Shown: positions 53,374-62,704 of the stretch, piece after piece
Position numbering within the stretch: position 1 is the first letter of the stretch
Layout: every line of letters starts with the position of its first letter
Assembly: GCA_902496335.1 (NCBI GenBank)
Contig: CABVAO010000002.1
Coordinates: forward strand, 35,389-99,388
From: an uncultured Collinsella sp.
GTDB taxonomy: Bacteria > Actinomycetota > Coriobacteriia > Coriobacteriales > Coriobacteriaceae
Direction: 5' to 3'
Length of the DNA: 64,000 bases
Program-made: the position numbers and the translations under genes
Notes under the pieces: generated by a model
Databases searched by the model: none
Told to the model about the DNA's origin: nothing
What the model saw: the letters and a program-made list of their open reading frames with translations, nothing else

Positions 53374-55290
53374 CTAGGCGCGCTCCTCGATAGCACCGTT
53401 TCTATATGCATCGAGCAGCTGGCGCAGGTCCTGGATCTGGCTGCGGATCTTGGCGCCAGTATCGGTGTCGCTCACCATGCGGCGACGGTCTGCTTGGTCA
53501 AAACGGTTGGTCTCGCTTTCGATGTCCACGTTGCGCGTGAGTGCCTCGGCAACCGTCGTAAAGGCCCGGTGCGACTTGAGGCGGCAGCCGCGCGAGCTCG
53601 AGATGAGCGTATAGCCGGCGATACCCGTCTTGGGATGGTAAGCGCGGCAAAAGCCGCCATCGATGACCAGCAGCTTGCCCTCGGCGCGGATGGGCTGTTC
53701 GCCCTTGGTGGTTTTAACGGGCGTGTGGCCGTTGATGATGTGGCCGGTCGGCGAGCATGCCATGGGCGCGACGCCAAACTCGCGCATGATGTCATCGCAG
53801 ACCGAGGGCGACTTGGTAAGCGTAAAGTACGGGTCCATCGGCTCGACCCAGGTGCTCTTATCGGCGATATAGGCGCGCTCAAAGGTGCGCACCAGGCGTC
53901 CGCTGGCGGGTGAGTTAAAGCCGATCCACAGGTACCACATCCAGTCGAGGGCGTCGCGGTCGCCCACGCGCCAGGCGCGGCGGGCGATGCGGTCGCAAAA
54001 ATCGAGATAATCGCGGCCGGCGTGCCAGGCACCCAGGCAGTTCATGCTGCTAAAGGTGCCGTCTTCGTTGAGCGGCACGCAGCCATGGAACAGCAGATTG
54101 CCGTTGGTGACCTTGTACATCGAGCCGTGGGTGTAGAGGAAATCGATATGGCGATGCAGGTGATCGGCGGTGACAAACTCGGACACGAGCTTGTCGATGA
54201 TGTGTTGCTCCTGGGGCGTGAGCGTGTAGGGGTCCGTCGGGTCGACGGTGGGGAAGTCGTTGGTCGTGAGCGGCCACACGCTGCCGTCGGCGAGCGTGAC
54301 CGTGCCGGTGTCGTGGTCGATCTTGTCGAGCAGCAGGCGGTTGGTCATGTCGAATTCGGGGTGGCGCTGGATAATCTGGCCCTCGAGCTTAAAGAGCAGG
54401 ACGTTGATGGCTTTAATCAGCGGGCTGATGGGCTCACCGGCGGTATAGGTGGCATCGGCAAAGGCGACAAGCTCGCGCAGCGAGATGCCGTAGTCGTTCT
54501 CAAGGATCTCGTAATTGTCGTAGCGCAGGTTGTTGCGCAGCACCGTGGCGATGCAGGCGGGCTCACCGGCGGCGGCGCCCATCCACAGCAGATCGTGGTT
54601 GCCCCACTGAATGTCGAGCGAATGATAGGTGAGCAGGCGGTCCATAATCTTGGCAGCGCCGCCGCCACGGTCGAAGATATCGCCCACCAGGTGCAGGTGG
54701 TCGACGGCGAGGCGCTTGATGAGCGAGGCGAGCGACTCGATAAAGTCGTCGGCGCTTGCGGTCTCTAGGATGGACTCCACGATGCGCTCGTGATAACGCA
54801 CACGATAGTTGTTCTCGTCCGGATGCGTGTGCAGCAGCTCGTCGATGATGTAGGCGTAATCGCGCGGGATGGCCTTACGCACTTTGGAGCGCGTATAGCG
54901 GCTCGAAAGCGAGCGGGCAACCATGATGAGCTGGTCGAGCATTGTCTTGTACCAGGTGGGGGAGTCCTCGCGCCGGCTGCGGACCAGCTCGATCTTCTCG
55001 CGCGGGTAGTAGATGAGCGTGCACAGCTCGCCCTTTTCGTCAAAGGAGAGCGTGTCGCCAAAGATCTCGTCGACATGTTCGCGCACGACACCCGAGCAGT
55101 TGTTGAGGATGTGCATAAAGGCTTCGTACTCGCCGTGCACGTCGCTCATAAAATGCTCGGTGCCTTTGGGCAGGTTGAGAATGGCCGAGAGATTGATGAT
55201 CTCGGTAAACGCGGATTGCTCGGTAGGAAATTGTCTCGACAGCAGGCGCAGATACTTAAAGTCTTGCGGGTTGCGATCGAATGTGACCAT
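53374..55290 (-). CDS. fbp: Class III fructose-1,6-bisphosphatase
   Basis: 638 residues from ATG at 55290 (GGAAGG upstream). The calcineurin-type metal site is in FMSDVHGEYEAF (about 48-56), LVGDIFDRGGGAAKIMD and IQWGNHDLLWMGAAAGE, with later His in ING HTPVKT. The long N- and C-terminal parts (FKYLRLLSRQFPTEQSA; RLKSHRAF) are as in Firmicute Fbp class 3. It hydrolyses fructose-1,6-bisphosphate for gluconeogenesis. A palindrome at 55318-55347 lies in its promoter region. Confidence 0.95.
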   Translation of the reverse strand: MVTFDRNPQDFKYLRLLSRQFPTEQSAFTEIINLSAILNLPKGTEHFMSDVHGEYEAFMHILNNCSGVVREHVDEIFGDTLSFDEKGELCTLIYYPREKIELVRSRREDSPTWYKTMLDQLIMVARSLSSRYTRSKVRKAIPRDYAYIIDELLHTHPDENNYRVRYHERIVESILETASADDFIESLASLIKRLAVDHLHLVGDIFDRGGGAAKIMDRLLTYHSLDIQWGNHDLLWMGAAAGEPACIATVLRNNLRYDNYEILENDYGISLRELVAFADATYTAGEPISPLIKAINVLLFKLEGQIIQRHPEFDMTNRLLLDKIDHDTGTVTLADGSVWPLTTNDFPTVDPTDPYTLTPQEQHIIDKLVSEFVTADHLHRHIDFLYTHGSMYKVTNGNLLFHGCVPLNEDGTFSSMNCLGAWHAGRDYLDFCDRIARRAWRVGDRDALDWMWYLWIGFNSPASGRLVRTFERAYIADKSTWVEPMDPYFTLTKSPSVCDDIMREFGVAPMACSPTGHIINGHTPVKTTKGEQPIRAEGKLLVIDGGFCRAYHPKTGIAGYTLISSSRGCRLKSHRAFTTVAEALTRNVDIESETNRFDQADRRRMVSDTDTGAKIRSQIQDLRQLLDAYRNGAIEERA

Positions 55291-55317
55291 GAAACACCTT
55301 CCGATGGGGCTGGTAAA

Positions 55318-55347
55318 ACTGATAAACAGCGTCAAACGTTTATCAGT
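55318..55347. promoter_or_regulatory. Candidate operator palindrome upstream of fbp
   Basis: ACTGATAAAC (55318-55327) and GTTTATCAGT (55338-55347) are perfect 10-bp arms around a 10-base spacer containing TTGACG on the minus strand. It lies 28 bases before the fbp start. It may be an operator or a leader hairpin; the binding protein is unknown. Confidence 0.45.
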
Positions 55348-55514
55348 ATGCGCCGCTTTTGTTTCGATTTTGCGCCAGCGGCTGAATTGTCGGCTGAATG
55401 GTTTGGTAAATCGATTTAGTGAAGGTAGATGTGTTGGTTGGGTGGAGACGACAGAGGGTGTTTTCTCAGATATTTATGCGTGGGGCCGGTGGAGACGATG
55501 GTGGTAAAGATGTT

Positions 55515-55545
55515 CACTATTTTTGGTTCGATTTGGTAAATAGTG
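55515..55545. promoter_or_regulatory. Small palindrome upstream of degV
   Basis: CACTATTT (55515-55522) and AAATAGTG (55538-55545) flank 15 bases in the fbp-degV gap (55291-55610). This region is AT-rich and presumably holds the degV promoter. Nothing else is evident in the gap. Confidence 0.3.
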
Positions 55546-55610
55546 GACATATGTACCGCATGTAGGCTCACTGTGCGATAATTTGCGCAACAATGAGTAA
55601 GGAGCCTCAT

Positions 55611-56501
55611 ATGAGTGATTTTGTCCTGACCTGTGAATCCGCCGCCGACCGAACCCGTGAGTTCTTTGCGTCGCGCAATATCCCTGTCGTGTGTTTTCAT
55701 TACGAGATCGACGATGTTGTCTATACGGACGATCTGTATCAGTCGATTACGCCGGACAAGTTTTTTGCCCAGATTGCCGCGGGCGCCATGCCCAAGACGT
55801 CTCAGGTGAGCGTGGGTGAGTACGAGGAGTTTTGGGAGCCGTTTGTTACCGAGGGTAAAGACGTGCTGCACCTGACGTTGTCGTCGGGTATTTCGGGTAC
55901 GTATGGTTCGGCTTGCGTTGCGGCACAGATGCTCGCGGATCGCTATCCCCAGGGCGGCAAGGTGCGTGTCATCGATTCACTGGGGGCGTCTTCGGGCTTT
56001 GGCCTATTGCTGGAATATGCCGCCGACGTTCGCGATAGCGGCGCTTCGCTCGATGAGACGGCCGCTTGGATTGAGGAGCATAAACTCAACCTGCACCACT
56101 GGTTCTTCTCGACCGATCTGTCGAGCTACCTGCGTGGCGGTCGCATTTCGGCCGCGAGCGCGATCATCGGCACGGCGCTTAAGATTTGCCCACTTATGAC
56201 GGTAGATTGCGAAGGTGGGCTGTCGCCACGTGAGAAGATCCGCACCAAGAAGCGCGCGATTTCCGAGATGGCTAAGACCATGATGGCACACATGCAGGAC
56301 GGTGCGGATTATTCGGGTAAGTGCGTCTTGTCCCATTCGGCGTGCCGCGAGGATGCCGAGGCCGTTGCGGCGCTGATTGAGGAACAGGTTCCGCAGCTCA
56401 AAGGCAAGATTGAGATCAACAATATCGGTGCTCTGATCGGTTCGCACACCGGGCCTGGTACGGTGGCGCTCTTCTTTATGGGCGACAAGCGCGTGGATTA
56501 A
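55611..56501 (+). CDS. DegV family fatty-acid-binding protein
   Basis: 296 residues from ATG 55611, six bases after AAGGAG. DegV signatures are FVLTCESAADRT at the N-terminus, the TSQVS segment, LTLSSGISGTYGSA, DSLGASSGFGLL, LSSYLRGGRISAASAIIGTAL and IGSHTGPGTVALFF at the C-terminus. These proteins bind a single fatty acid and, as FakB, deliver it to the kinase FakA. No fakA is nearby, so whether it serves as a FakB is open. Confidence 0.92.
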   Translation: MSDFVLTCESAADRTREFFASRNIPVVCFHYEIDDVVYTDDLYQSITPDKFFAQIAAGAMPKTSQVSVGEYEEFWEPFVTEGKDVLHLTLSSGISGTYGSACVAAQMLADRYPQGGKVRVIDSLGASSGFGLLLEYAADVRDSGASLDETAAWIEEHKLNLHHWFFSTDLSSYLRGGRISAASAIIGTALKICPLMTVDCEGGLSPREKIRTKKRAISEMAKTMMAHMQDGADYSGKCVLSHSACREDAEAVAALIEEQVPQLKGKIEINNIGALIGSHTGPGTVALFFMGDKRVD

Positions 56502-56542
56502 TTCGCCCCATCACGTTGCTGCATGATTGCTCAAACGAAAAC

Positions 56543-56570
56543 GGCCCGTCTCACGTTTGTGGGGCGGGCC
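56543..56570. terminator. Shared terminator of degV and the gene at 56583
   Basis: GGCCCGTCTCAC (56543-56554) pairs with GTGGGGCGGGCC (56559-56570) through two wobbles, loop GTTT. The minus strand continues GTTTTCGTTT, which favours termination of the minus-strand gene. Confidence 0.75.
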
Positions 56571-56582
56571 TTGCTGTTGCGG

Positions 56583-57674
56583 TTAGCGTTTCTTGCCGCG
56601 GAAGAAGAAGCCGTGCAGCGAGGGCTTGAGTCCACGGTTGGCGCGACGCTCCTCGATATGATCGTGGATCGAAGCGACGCGTTCGATAACCTCGTCGGGA
56701 ATCGGCACGTCGGGATTCATGTTCTCGACCTGGCTGACCTCGGCGGCGGCGACCTGGTCGATAATGGGCACATCGTCGCGCGAGATGACAGGTGTGGCGT
56801 CTTCCTTCATCTTGCGATAGCGTTGCATCATGTCGGCCTGTAGCTGCTGGGCCGAAGGCGGCGTCCAGATGATGGCGTTGGCGCCGGCGGCGATGGTTTC
56901 GCGGATGCTCTCGGGCGTCTTGCCGCCCGGCGCGATGAGCGGCAGGTTGGGATAGTGCTCGCGCAGCTCGCGTAGGACCTGCGGTGTGTTTTTGCCGGCC
57001 GCGATGTTGAGAATCTTGGCTCCGGCGCGCACCTTGGCATGCGCATCGTCGTCGCAACGTACGACCGTGGCGATGACAGGGATGTCGGCGATGTTGGTGA
57101 TGTGCTCGACCATCCCGGCGGTGGCGGGGGAGTTGACCACGCAGCCCGCCGCGCCCTGCATCTCGGAGACGGCTGCCATCTGCACGGAGCGCTTACCGGT
57201 CGTAGTTCCGCCGCCCACGCCTACAAAGACCGGGCACTCGGCGACGGTCAACAGTGCCTGCGTAATGGCCGGCTGCGGCGTGAAGGGGTAAACGGCAAAG
57301 ACGGCATCGGCGTTGGAGTTGCGGATAACCGCGACATCGGTGGTGTAAATGAGCGACTTGATGCGGCGGCCGAAGAGCGTAAAGCCGCTGGCCTCCTCGA
57401 TCTCGTCGGGCATGCGAAGGGCCGCCTTGCGCAAACGTCCGTCGATGGGCAGTGGCTCCATGGGGAGCAGTCCGTTGGGGGTCACGGCTACCTGGGGCTC
57501 GGTGAACTCGTCTGCGAGCTCGACCTCGGAGAAATCGACCGAGGCGACGATGTCCTCGTGAACCTCGGCGGGCACATCGATGGGAGCTTGGTCGTTTGCC
57601 GCGGCAGGCGTGTCGAAGGAGCTGGTGCCGACGAAGGCGTCGACGCGCTCATTTAGATCGTTGAGGGTATCCAT
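56583..57674 (-). CDS. Phosphate-binding TIM-barrel-like protein, function unknown
   Basis: 363 residues. The first 60 or so are acidic and likely flexible. The middle has repeated beta-alpha units: AECPVFVGVGGGTTTGKRSV, DIPVIATVVRCDDDAHAKVRAGAKILNIAAG, NLPLIAPGGKTPESIRETIAAGANAIIWTPP. The last resembles the C-terminal phosphate-binding strands of ribulose-phosphate-binding barrels. The C-terminus is basic. No catalytic residues can be named and I do not recognise a family. No Shine-Dalgarno is obvious before the ATG. Confidence 0.65.
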   Translation of the reverse strand: MDTLNDLNERVDAFVGTSSFDTPAAANDQAPIDVPAEVHEDIVASVDFSEVELADEFTEPQVAVTPNGLLPMEPLPIDGRLRKAALRMPDEIEEASGFTLFGRRIKSLIYTTDVAVIRNSNADAVFAVYPFTPQPAITQALLTVAECPVFVGVGGGTTTGKRSVQMAAVSEMQGAAGCVVNSPATAGMVEHITNIADIPVIATVVRCDDDAHAKVRAGAKILNIAAGKNTPQVLRELREHYPNLPLIAPGGKTPESIRETIAAGANAIIWTPPSAQQLQADMMQRYRKMKEDATPVISRDDVPIIDQVAAAEVSQVENMNPDVPIPDEVIERVASIHDHIEERRANRGLKPSLHGFFFRGKKR

Positions 57675-57865
57675 GGAGGCTCGATTCTATGTGATAACGG
57701 CCGGCGCTATGCAGCCGGAATTGCGAATGCTAAATCGTTTGACGAGTTGATTTTTCCCCGCCGCGCCATCCGTTAGACCGAAGGGCCGGCGAACGTGAAG
57801 GAGCTGTGGTGGCGGGTATTGAGGTGCTATCTTGAATGTCCCGTTTAAAAGAGAGGTGACGCGGA

Positions 57866-58036
57866 ATGGAATTCACAGCAATGTTTGGCTCGATTGGCCT
57901 GTGTGTGGGCGCAATCGTTGCCGCCGCGGTCATCTACTTTGTGGTCACGGCCATTAAGGGCAAAAGGGCCGAGCGCAAGGAGCGTGCGATGCTTAAACAG
58001 CATCGCGACCAGCAGGGCAAACGCGCACAGAAATAG
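57866..58036 (+). CDS. Small single-helix membrane protein (56 residues)
   Basis: ATG 57866 follows GAGAGGTGA by about seven bases. The product starts MEFTAMFGSIGLCVGAIVAA, has one hydrophobic helix to about residue 30, then a strongly basic tail with KGKRAERKERAM. It stands alone between divergent neighbours. Clean ribosome site, hydrophobicity and basic tail support a real gene; no function is assigned. Confidence 0.65.
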   Translation: MEFTAMFGSIGLCVGAIVAAAVIYFVVTAIKGKRAERKERAMLKQHRDQQGKRAQK

Positions 58037-58060
58037 CTTGTTGAGTTTTGGATCCGTGCG

Positions 58061-59164
58061 CTAGCTGCGTTTTCGGATCAGGGCAATGTAGAAGCCCTCA
58101 AAGTCGCGGCTAGGCGGAATGGTGAGCGTGCCGGGCATACCGTTGGCGATGGACGAGACGTGGCCGGCGGCGATGGCCTCGGTGAGAGCGTTGGACTCGA
58201 TGCGCGGCTCCTCACTGGCTTCCTGGGCGCGGCGTGCTTCGCTTTCACTCGGCGTGCCGTCGAGGGGAATGAGCTCGCAGTCCATATGCTTGTCGAGGGC
58301 CTCTTGCAGGGCGTCCTCGTTTTCCTGCGGCATGATCGAACAGGTGGAATAGACGAGCGAGCCACCCGGCTTGAGAGCGCCCATGGCGCGGTCCAGAAGC
58401 GCGCGCTGCGAGCGGGCGCACTTGCCAAGCAGTTGCTCGGTCAGGCCGCGCAGGCTTTTCTCGTTGCCGCTGATGACGGTGCCCGTGCCGGTGCAGGGGG
58501 CGTCGAGCAGGATGCGGTCAAAGCGGAAGAACTCGTCGAGCTCGCGTGCGTCGATACGCATGACGGGCACGTTTTTGGCGCCCTGGCGGTGGAGGTTGGC
58601 TTCGAGCTTCTCGGCGCGGGGAATGCTCATCTCGCAGGCCGTGAGGTGTGCCTGGCCCTGGGTGAGGGCGGCGACCTGCGTCGTCTTGCCACCGGGGGCC
58701 GCGCACATGTCCAGGATGTCCTCGCCGGCTTGAGCGCCCAGGACCAACGGTGGCATCATGGACGACAGGCTCTGCAAGTAAATCTTGCCGTCGCGGTAGA
58801 TGTCGAGGTCCCACAGGTCGGAAACCTGGGCCTCGGACAGGATGAAAGCGTCCGGGTACCAGGCAACGGTTTGGTGGGCGATGCCGGCCTCGTCGAGTGC
58901 GGCGGCGATGTCCTCGGCGGTCGCCTTGAGCGTGTTGGCGCGCAGTGTGACTGGGCGTGTGGCCGCGGCGCCAAAACCCTCGATCATGAGCTCGGCATCG
59001 GCGGGTGCATAGGCGCCTGCGACCGTGTCGACCATAAAGCGCGGCAGGTCGGCGGCGCAGGGAAGGGCGGCAAGCTGGTCGGAAAGCTCGGTAGCAGCAA
59101 ACTGCCTGAGCTTGAGCTCGGCCTTGACCTGCTTTTTCTGCTTACGACGACGCGGCTTGGACAT
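58061..59164 (-). CDS. RsmB/NOP2/Sun family RNA m5C methyltransferase
   Basis: 367 residues. It has an N-terminal Lys/Arg-rich segment, then VTLRANTLKA typical of the family's N1 domain. SAM motif I is DMCAAPGGKTTQVA, motif IV LLDAPCTGTGTV with the release Cys in PC, and the catalytic Cys in YSTCSIMPQENE. The C-terminal PUA-like extension of RsmF types is missing; the protein ends after FEGFYIALIRKR. It methylates cytosine in rRNA or tRNA; the target cannot be deduced. Confidence 0.9.
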   Translation of the reverse strand: MSKPRRRKQKKQVKAELKLRQFAATELSDQLAALPCAADLPRFMVDTVAGAYAPADAELMIEGFGAAATRPVTLRANTLKATAEDIAAALDEAGIAHQTVAWYPDAFILSEAQVSDLWDLDIYRDGKIYLQSLSSMMPPLVLGAQAGEDILDMCAAPGGKTTQVAALTQGQAHLTACEMSIPRAEKLEANLHRQGAKNVPVMRIDARELDEFFRFDRILLDAPCTGTGTVISGNEKSLRGLTEQLLGKCARSQRALLDRAMGALKPGGSLVYSTCSIMPQENEDALQEALDKHMDCELIPLDGTPSESEARRAQEASEEPRIESNALTEAIAAGHVSSIANGMPGTLTIPPSRDFEGFYIALIRKRS

Positions 59165-59204
59165 CCGTCTTCCCTTCCCATTCCATTACATGTCGAGTGT
59201 TGTT

Positions 59205-61355
59205 TTAGTACTGGCTCTCGTGCTTGCTGAAGAAGTCGAAGCGCGGGGGCAGCGGCTTCACGCGGTGCTCGCCGGGCTTCTCGCCCAGGCTCTCCACAAA
59301 CTCGTCCGTGGAGGCAAAGATGTTATCCCAGCTAAAGAAGGCGACCGGATCGACGTCGAAGTACTCGCAGATGAGCTCGCAGCCGGTCGGCACAATACCG
59401 TGCATCAGGACGGTCGCTACGCGCAGCTCGGTAAAGGCGTCGACGAGGGCCTGCGTCATGGCGGCGTTGGCTGGCTCGCCCTCGAGCTTGTTGGCGGCCT
59501 TGGAGGCGTCGCTCCAGCGCTTGTTGGCGGCGCGCAGGTAGTCGTCGCACACGGCGAGCGCTCGGTGCGTCTCGAACTTGTACATGGCCTGCTCAAAGGC
59601 GAGGGCTGCCTGCTCGGCGGCCTCCACCACGGCGGCCGAGGCGGCGCCGGCGGGAATGCAACCGTTGCGATAGGGGCTCTCGTCGCCTTCCTTGACGGCG
59701 ACGCCGTAGAAGCAGCTGCGGGCCAGGCGGTTGAAGACGCCGGTCAAAAGGGCGCTCTCCTTAAGGGCCGGATCGATGACGCGCTTGTCGTCGCAGGCGC
59801 GTACCTCGTTGCCGTCCTTGTCCTTGCCGGTCACGCGCGTGTCGTATGCCTTGGGGCTAAAGCTCACCGGCTTTTCGGACAGGCCGAGCGACAGCCAGTG
59901 CGCGCGCATCTGCTCGCAGGTGTAGTGGTTGAGCAGGTCGTCTGCCGGCGGGGGAGGCGTCTGCGAGGACGAGCTGGCTTTTTTGCCCATGTAGAGCAGG
60001 TGATAGCAGGCGCTGACGGTGCTCTGCGTAAGGTCCCAACCCAGGGCCTCCCACATGGCGGTCTGAGCGATGCAGTAGAAATAGATGTTGTCCTGACCGA
60101 TGAACTGGTAGATCTGAGCGTCGTCAGAGCACCACCAGTCGCGCCAGTCGAGCGAGCTGTGCTGGTAGGTGGGAGCGGGTACCTGCGTGGAATCGGCGGC
60201 GGGCTCGCCCATGAGGGCGGCATCCTGGGCGGCGACGCCCTCGGTCACGCCGGCGGCCTTGGCATCGCGTGCGAGCACGGTACGCGTATAGCTGATGGGC
60301 GCCCACAGGCTCTCGGGCCAGCACCAGCAGGTGACGTCGGAGACGCCATCGACCTCGGGCACCGGAACGCCCCAGTCGATGTTGCCGGTGATGCGGAAGG
60401 GCACGAGCGCCTTGCCGCTGCGGAAACGCACGCCGCCGTTGGCGAGCACCGCGTGGGCATCGTCGCGCTCCTTCCAGCTGGGGAAGGTGACGGTAAAGCT
60501 GCTCTTGTTGCCCTCGGGCTCCAGGACGGTGTGCTCGGGAAGCTGATCTTCGACGGCATCGAAGGCCTCGCGGAACTTGTTCTGGATGTAGAGCTGAGCC
60601 GGCAGCAGCCACTCCTCCATGGTCTTGGAGACCACGGAACGAACCTGCGGGTTCTTGGCGAGCTTGGCGGTGTAGGTCTTCATAAAGTCGAGGTAGGCCG
60701 GCAGGTCAAAGTAGAGGTTGTCGACCGGGCGCAGCTCGGGCACCTCGCCGGTGAGCTGGCTCTTGGGTGCGATGAGCTCCTCGGGCTCAAACTGGTGACC
60801 CAGGTCGCACTCGTCGGCATAGGCCTTCTCGGACTTGCAACCTTGGATGGGGCAGCGGCCGATCACCTGGCGACCGTTGAGGAACGTGCCGGCCTTGGCG
60901 TCGTAGAACTGCAGCGTGGAGCGCTTTGAGATAGTGCCCTGCTCGTGCAGGCGCTCGATAATCTCGGCGGTCACCTCGTTGTGGATCTGGGCCGCTGGCT
61001 CAAGGCCCGAGCCGCCGTAGATGTCGCAGCTGATGTTGTAGTTGTTGAGGGTCGCGGCCTGGCGGGAGTGGTTGGACTCGACGTACTCGCCGATGGACTT
61101 GTCGTAGCCCTCGTTCTCCTTGAGCTTGCGGTAGCTCTCCATGATGGGCGAGCCGTAGCAGTCGGTGCCCGAGGTGAAGATGACGTTCTCGCGGCCCAGG
61201 CGGTCGCGCAGGAAGCGGGCGAAGAAGTCGGCCGGGACAAAGACGCCGCCGACGTGGCCAAAGTGCAGGCCCTTGTTGCCGTAGGGCTCGCCGGCGGTAA
61301 CGATGGCGCGGCGCGGCCAGCTGGGACGGTCGTTCATGGAGTATTTGGATGCCAT
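59205..61355 (-). CDS. Methionyl-tRNA synthetase-like class I protein with degenerate KMSKS
   Basis: 716 residues from ATG at 61355 with AAGGAG just upstream. The Rossmann part reads AIVTAGEPYGNKGLHFGHVGG, with HFGH as the HIGH motif (31-34), and FTSGTDCYGSP. Zinc-knuckle-like cysteines (GRCPIQGCK, DECDLGHQFEPEELI) and WGVPVP match MetRS. The expected KMSKS loop at about 456 reads MGKKASSSSQTPPPP, so the second lysine signature is lost and a Ser/Pro stretch is inserted. It is longer than usual MetRS. It may have lost aminoacylation or be specialised; a standard metG probably exists elsewhere. Confidence 0.75.
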   Translation of the reverse strand: MASKYSMNDRPSWPRRAIVTAGEPYGNKGLHFGHVGGVFVPADFFARFLRDRLGRENVIFTSGTDCYGSPIMESYRKLKENEGYDKSIGEYVESNHSRQAATLNNYNISCDIYGGSGLEPAAQIHNEVTAEIIERLHEQGTISKRSTLQFYDAKAGTFLNGRQVIGRCPIQGCKSEKAYADECDLGHQFEPEELIAPKSQLTGEVPELRPVDNLYFDLPAYLDFMKTYTAKLAKNPQVRSVVSKTMEEWLLPAQLYIQNKFREAFDAVEDQLPEHTVLEPEGNKSSFTVTFPSWKERDDAHAVLANGGVRFRSGKALVPFRITGNIDWGVPVPEVDGVSDVTCWCWPESLWAPISYTRTVLARDAKAAGVTEGVAAQDAALMGEPAADSTQVPAPTYQHSSLDWRDWWCSDDAQIYQFIGQDNIYFYCIAQTAMWEALGWDLTQSTVSACYHLLYMGKKASSSSQTPPPPADDLLNHYTCEQMRAHWLSLGLSEKPVSFSPKAYDTRVTGKDKDGNEVRACDDKRVIDPALKESALLTGVFNRLARSCFYGVAVKEGDESPYRNGCIPAGAASAAVVEAAEQAALAFEQAMYKFETHRALAVCDDYLRAANKRWSDASKAANKLEGEPANAAMTQALVDAFTELRVATVLMHGIVPTGCELICEYFDVDPVAFFSWDNIFASTDEFVESLGEKPGEHRVKPLPPRFDFFSKHESQY

Positions 61356-61487
61356 GGGACTCCTTCGCATATGGTGAGAGCGCAGCCGGGCGTGGGGCTC
61401 GGCGGTGCGGTGGTCAATTCGTGCATATCGTTCGACATTATCGCACATGCGGACGGGTACGTGGCAGGGGCGCTATCCTAAGATGCT

Positions 61488-62054
61488 ATGAATGAGATTT
61501 CCAACATACATGCGTTTGAGGACGAGGATTTTCTGCACGCTTGCTTCGTGTGGGGGATGGTCGTCGTCGGCGTGTTTGCCGTGTGCTTGGTGCCGGTGTT
61601 TATGTTGCTGGGTGGGCCTGCAGACTTGGATGCGGCTGACGCGGGCGGCTGGATGGCTGTCGTGGGCTGGATAGTCGGCTTGGCTGCGATCTCAATGGCG
61701 TCGTTCGCCGTGCACGAGCTGGTGCACGGTGTGTTTTTTAAGCTGCTGGCGCCTGCGGGCGCGAAGGTGACCTTTGGGGCGAATCGCGAGACGGCGATGA
61801 TCTATGCCTGCGCCGAGGGCGTTGTGTATTCGCGCCGGCGGTACATGGCGGTTTGCCTGGCGCCGACGGTTGTTGTGACGGCGGCGCTTGCCCTGGGGTT
61901 TGCGTTTTCGGGCTATCCGCTGCTGTGCTACCTGGCGGCCGGCTTGCATTTGTCGGGCTGTGTGGGCGACTGGTATTACGTGCGGACCATTTTGCGCGAC
62001 CGCCGCATTGTCGCCTGCGAGGATACGTCCTTTGGCGTGCGCTTTTTCGGGTGA
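61488..62054 (+). CDS. DUF3267 membrane zinc metalloprotease-like protein
   Basis: 188 residues. Four hydrophobic segments enclose HELVHG (HExxH), and a later HLSGCVGDWYYV supplies the family's conserved Gly-Asp. This is the DUF3267 putative zincin pattern of intramembrane or membrane-associated peptidases. No clear ribosome site precedes ATG 61488. It ends 10 bases before queH and may be co-transcribed with it. Substrate unknown. Confidence 0.82.
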   Translation: MNEISNIHAFEDEDFLHACFVWGMVVVGVFAVCLVPVFMLLGGPADLDAADAGGWMAVVGWIVGLAAISMASFAVHELVHGVFFKLLAPAGAKVTFGANRETAMIYACAEGVVYSRRRYMAVCLAPTVVVTAALALGFAFSGYPLLCYLAAGLHLSGCVGDWYYVRTILRDRRIVACEDTSFGVRFFG

Positions 62055-62064
62055 GGAGATGTCG

Positions 62065-62640
62065 ATGAAGCCGTTGTTGCTGCATGCGTGCTGTGCGCCG
62101 TGCTCTCTTGAGCCGGTCCGCCTGCTGCGCGAGGAAGGGTTTGAGCCCACAATCTGCTGGACAAACCCCAATATTCAGCCGCACGATGAATGGCAGCGGC
62201 GTTTGGACGAGCTGCGCCGGTGGTGTGCCGATGGCGACATCGAGCTTATCGAGGCGGGGGAGGACCGGGAGCGCTGGGAGGCCGGCGTGGCCCCGCTGGG
62301 CGCCGATCGAGCCCGTCGCTGTCGCGCATGCTATGCCCTGCGTCTGGCCGAGGCGTGCCGTGTGGCCCAGGAGCGCGGGTTTGAGTTTGTGGGCACGACG
62401 CTCGCCGTCTCGCCGTACCAGTTGTTCGAAACCTGCAATGATGTGTTGGAGCGTCTGGCTGCTGCCCGCGGTCTCACTCCGGTGATTCGCGATTTTCGCA
62501 CGTATTACCCCGAGGCGACACGTCGTTCGCGCGAGCTGGGCATGTATCGGCAGAACTACTGCGGCTGCCGTTTCTCGGCCGTCGAGGCGGCCATGGACCG
62601 CGCCCGCATCCGCGACGAGCGCAAAGCGTCCAAAAAGTAG
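62065..62640 (+). CDS. queH: Epoxyqueuosine reductase QueH
   Basis: 191 residues. ATG 62065 is six bases after GAGGAG; in-frame ATG 62059 abuts the site. QueH (DUF208) reduces epoxyqueuosine to queuosine in tRNA using a 4Fe-4S cluster and a nearby iron. The conserved cysteines are in LLHACCAPCSLEP, RRCRACYALRL and NYCGCRFS, along with TTLAVSPYQ. It is the B12-independent alternative to QueG. queA, the preceding enzyme of the pathway, is next downstream. Confidence 0.93.
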   Translation: MKPLLLHACCAPCSLEPVRLLREEGFEPTICWTNPNIQPHDEWQRRLDELRRWCADGDIELIEAGEDRERWEAGVAPLGADRARRCRACYALRLAEACRVAQERGFEFVGTTLAVSPYQLFETCNDVLERLAAARGLTPVIRDFRTYYPEATRRSRELGMYRQNYCGCRFSAVEAAMDRARIRDERKASKK

Positions 62641-62704
62641 TTCTTTTGGGCTGGCAGCCTGCTAGGATGTAGAGCGGACTTTAGCTATATAAGGAGTATC
62701 CGAC

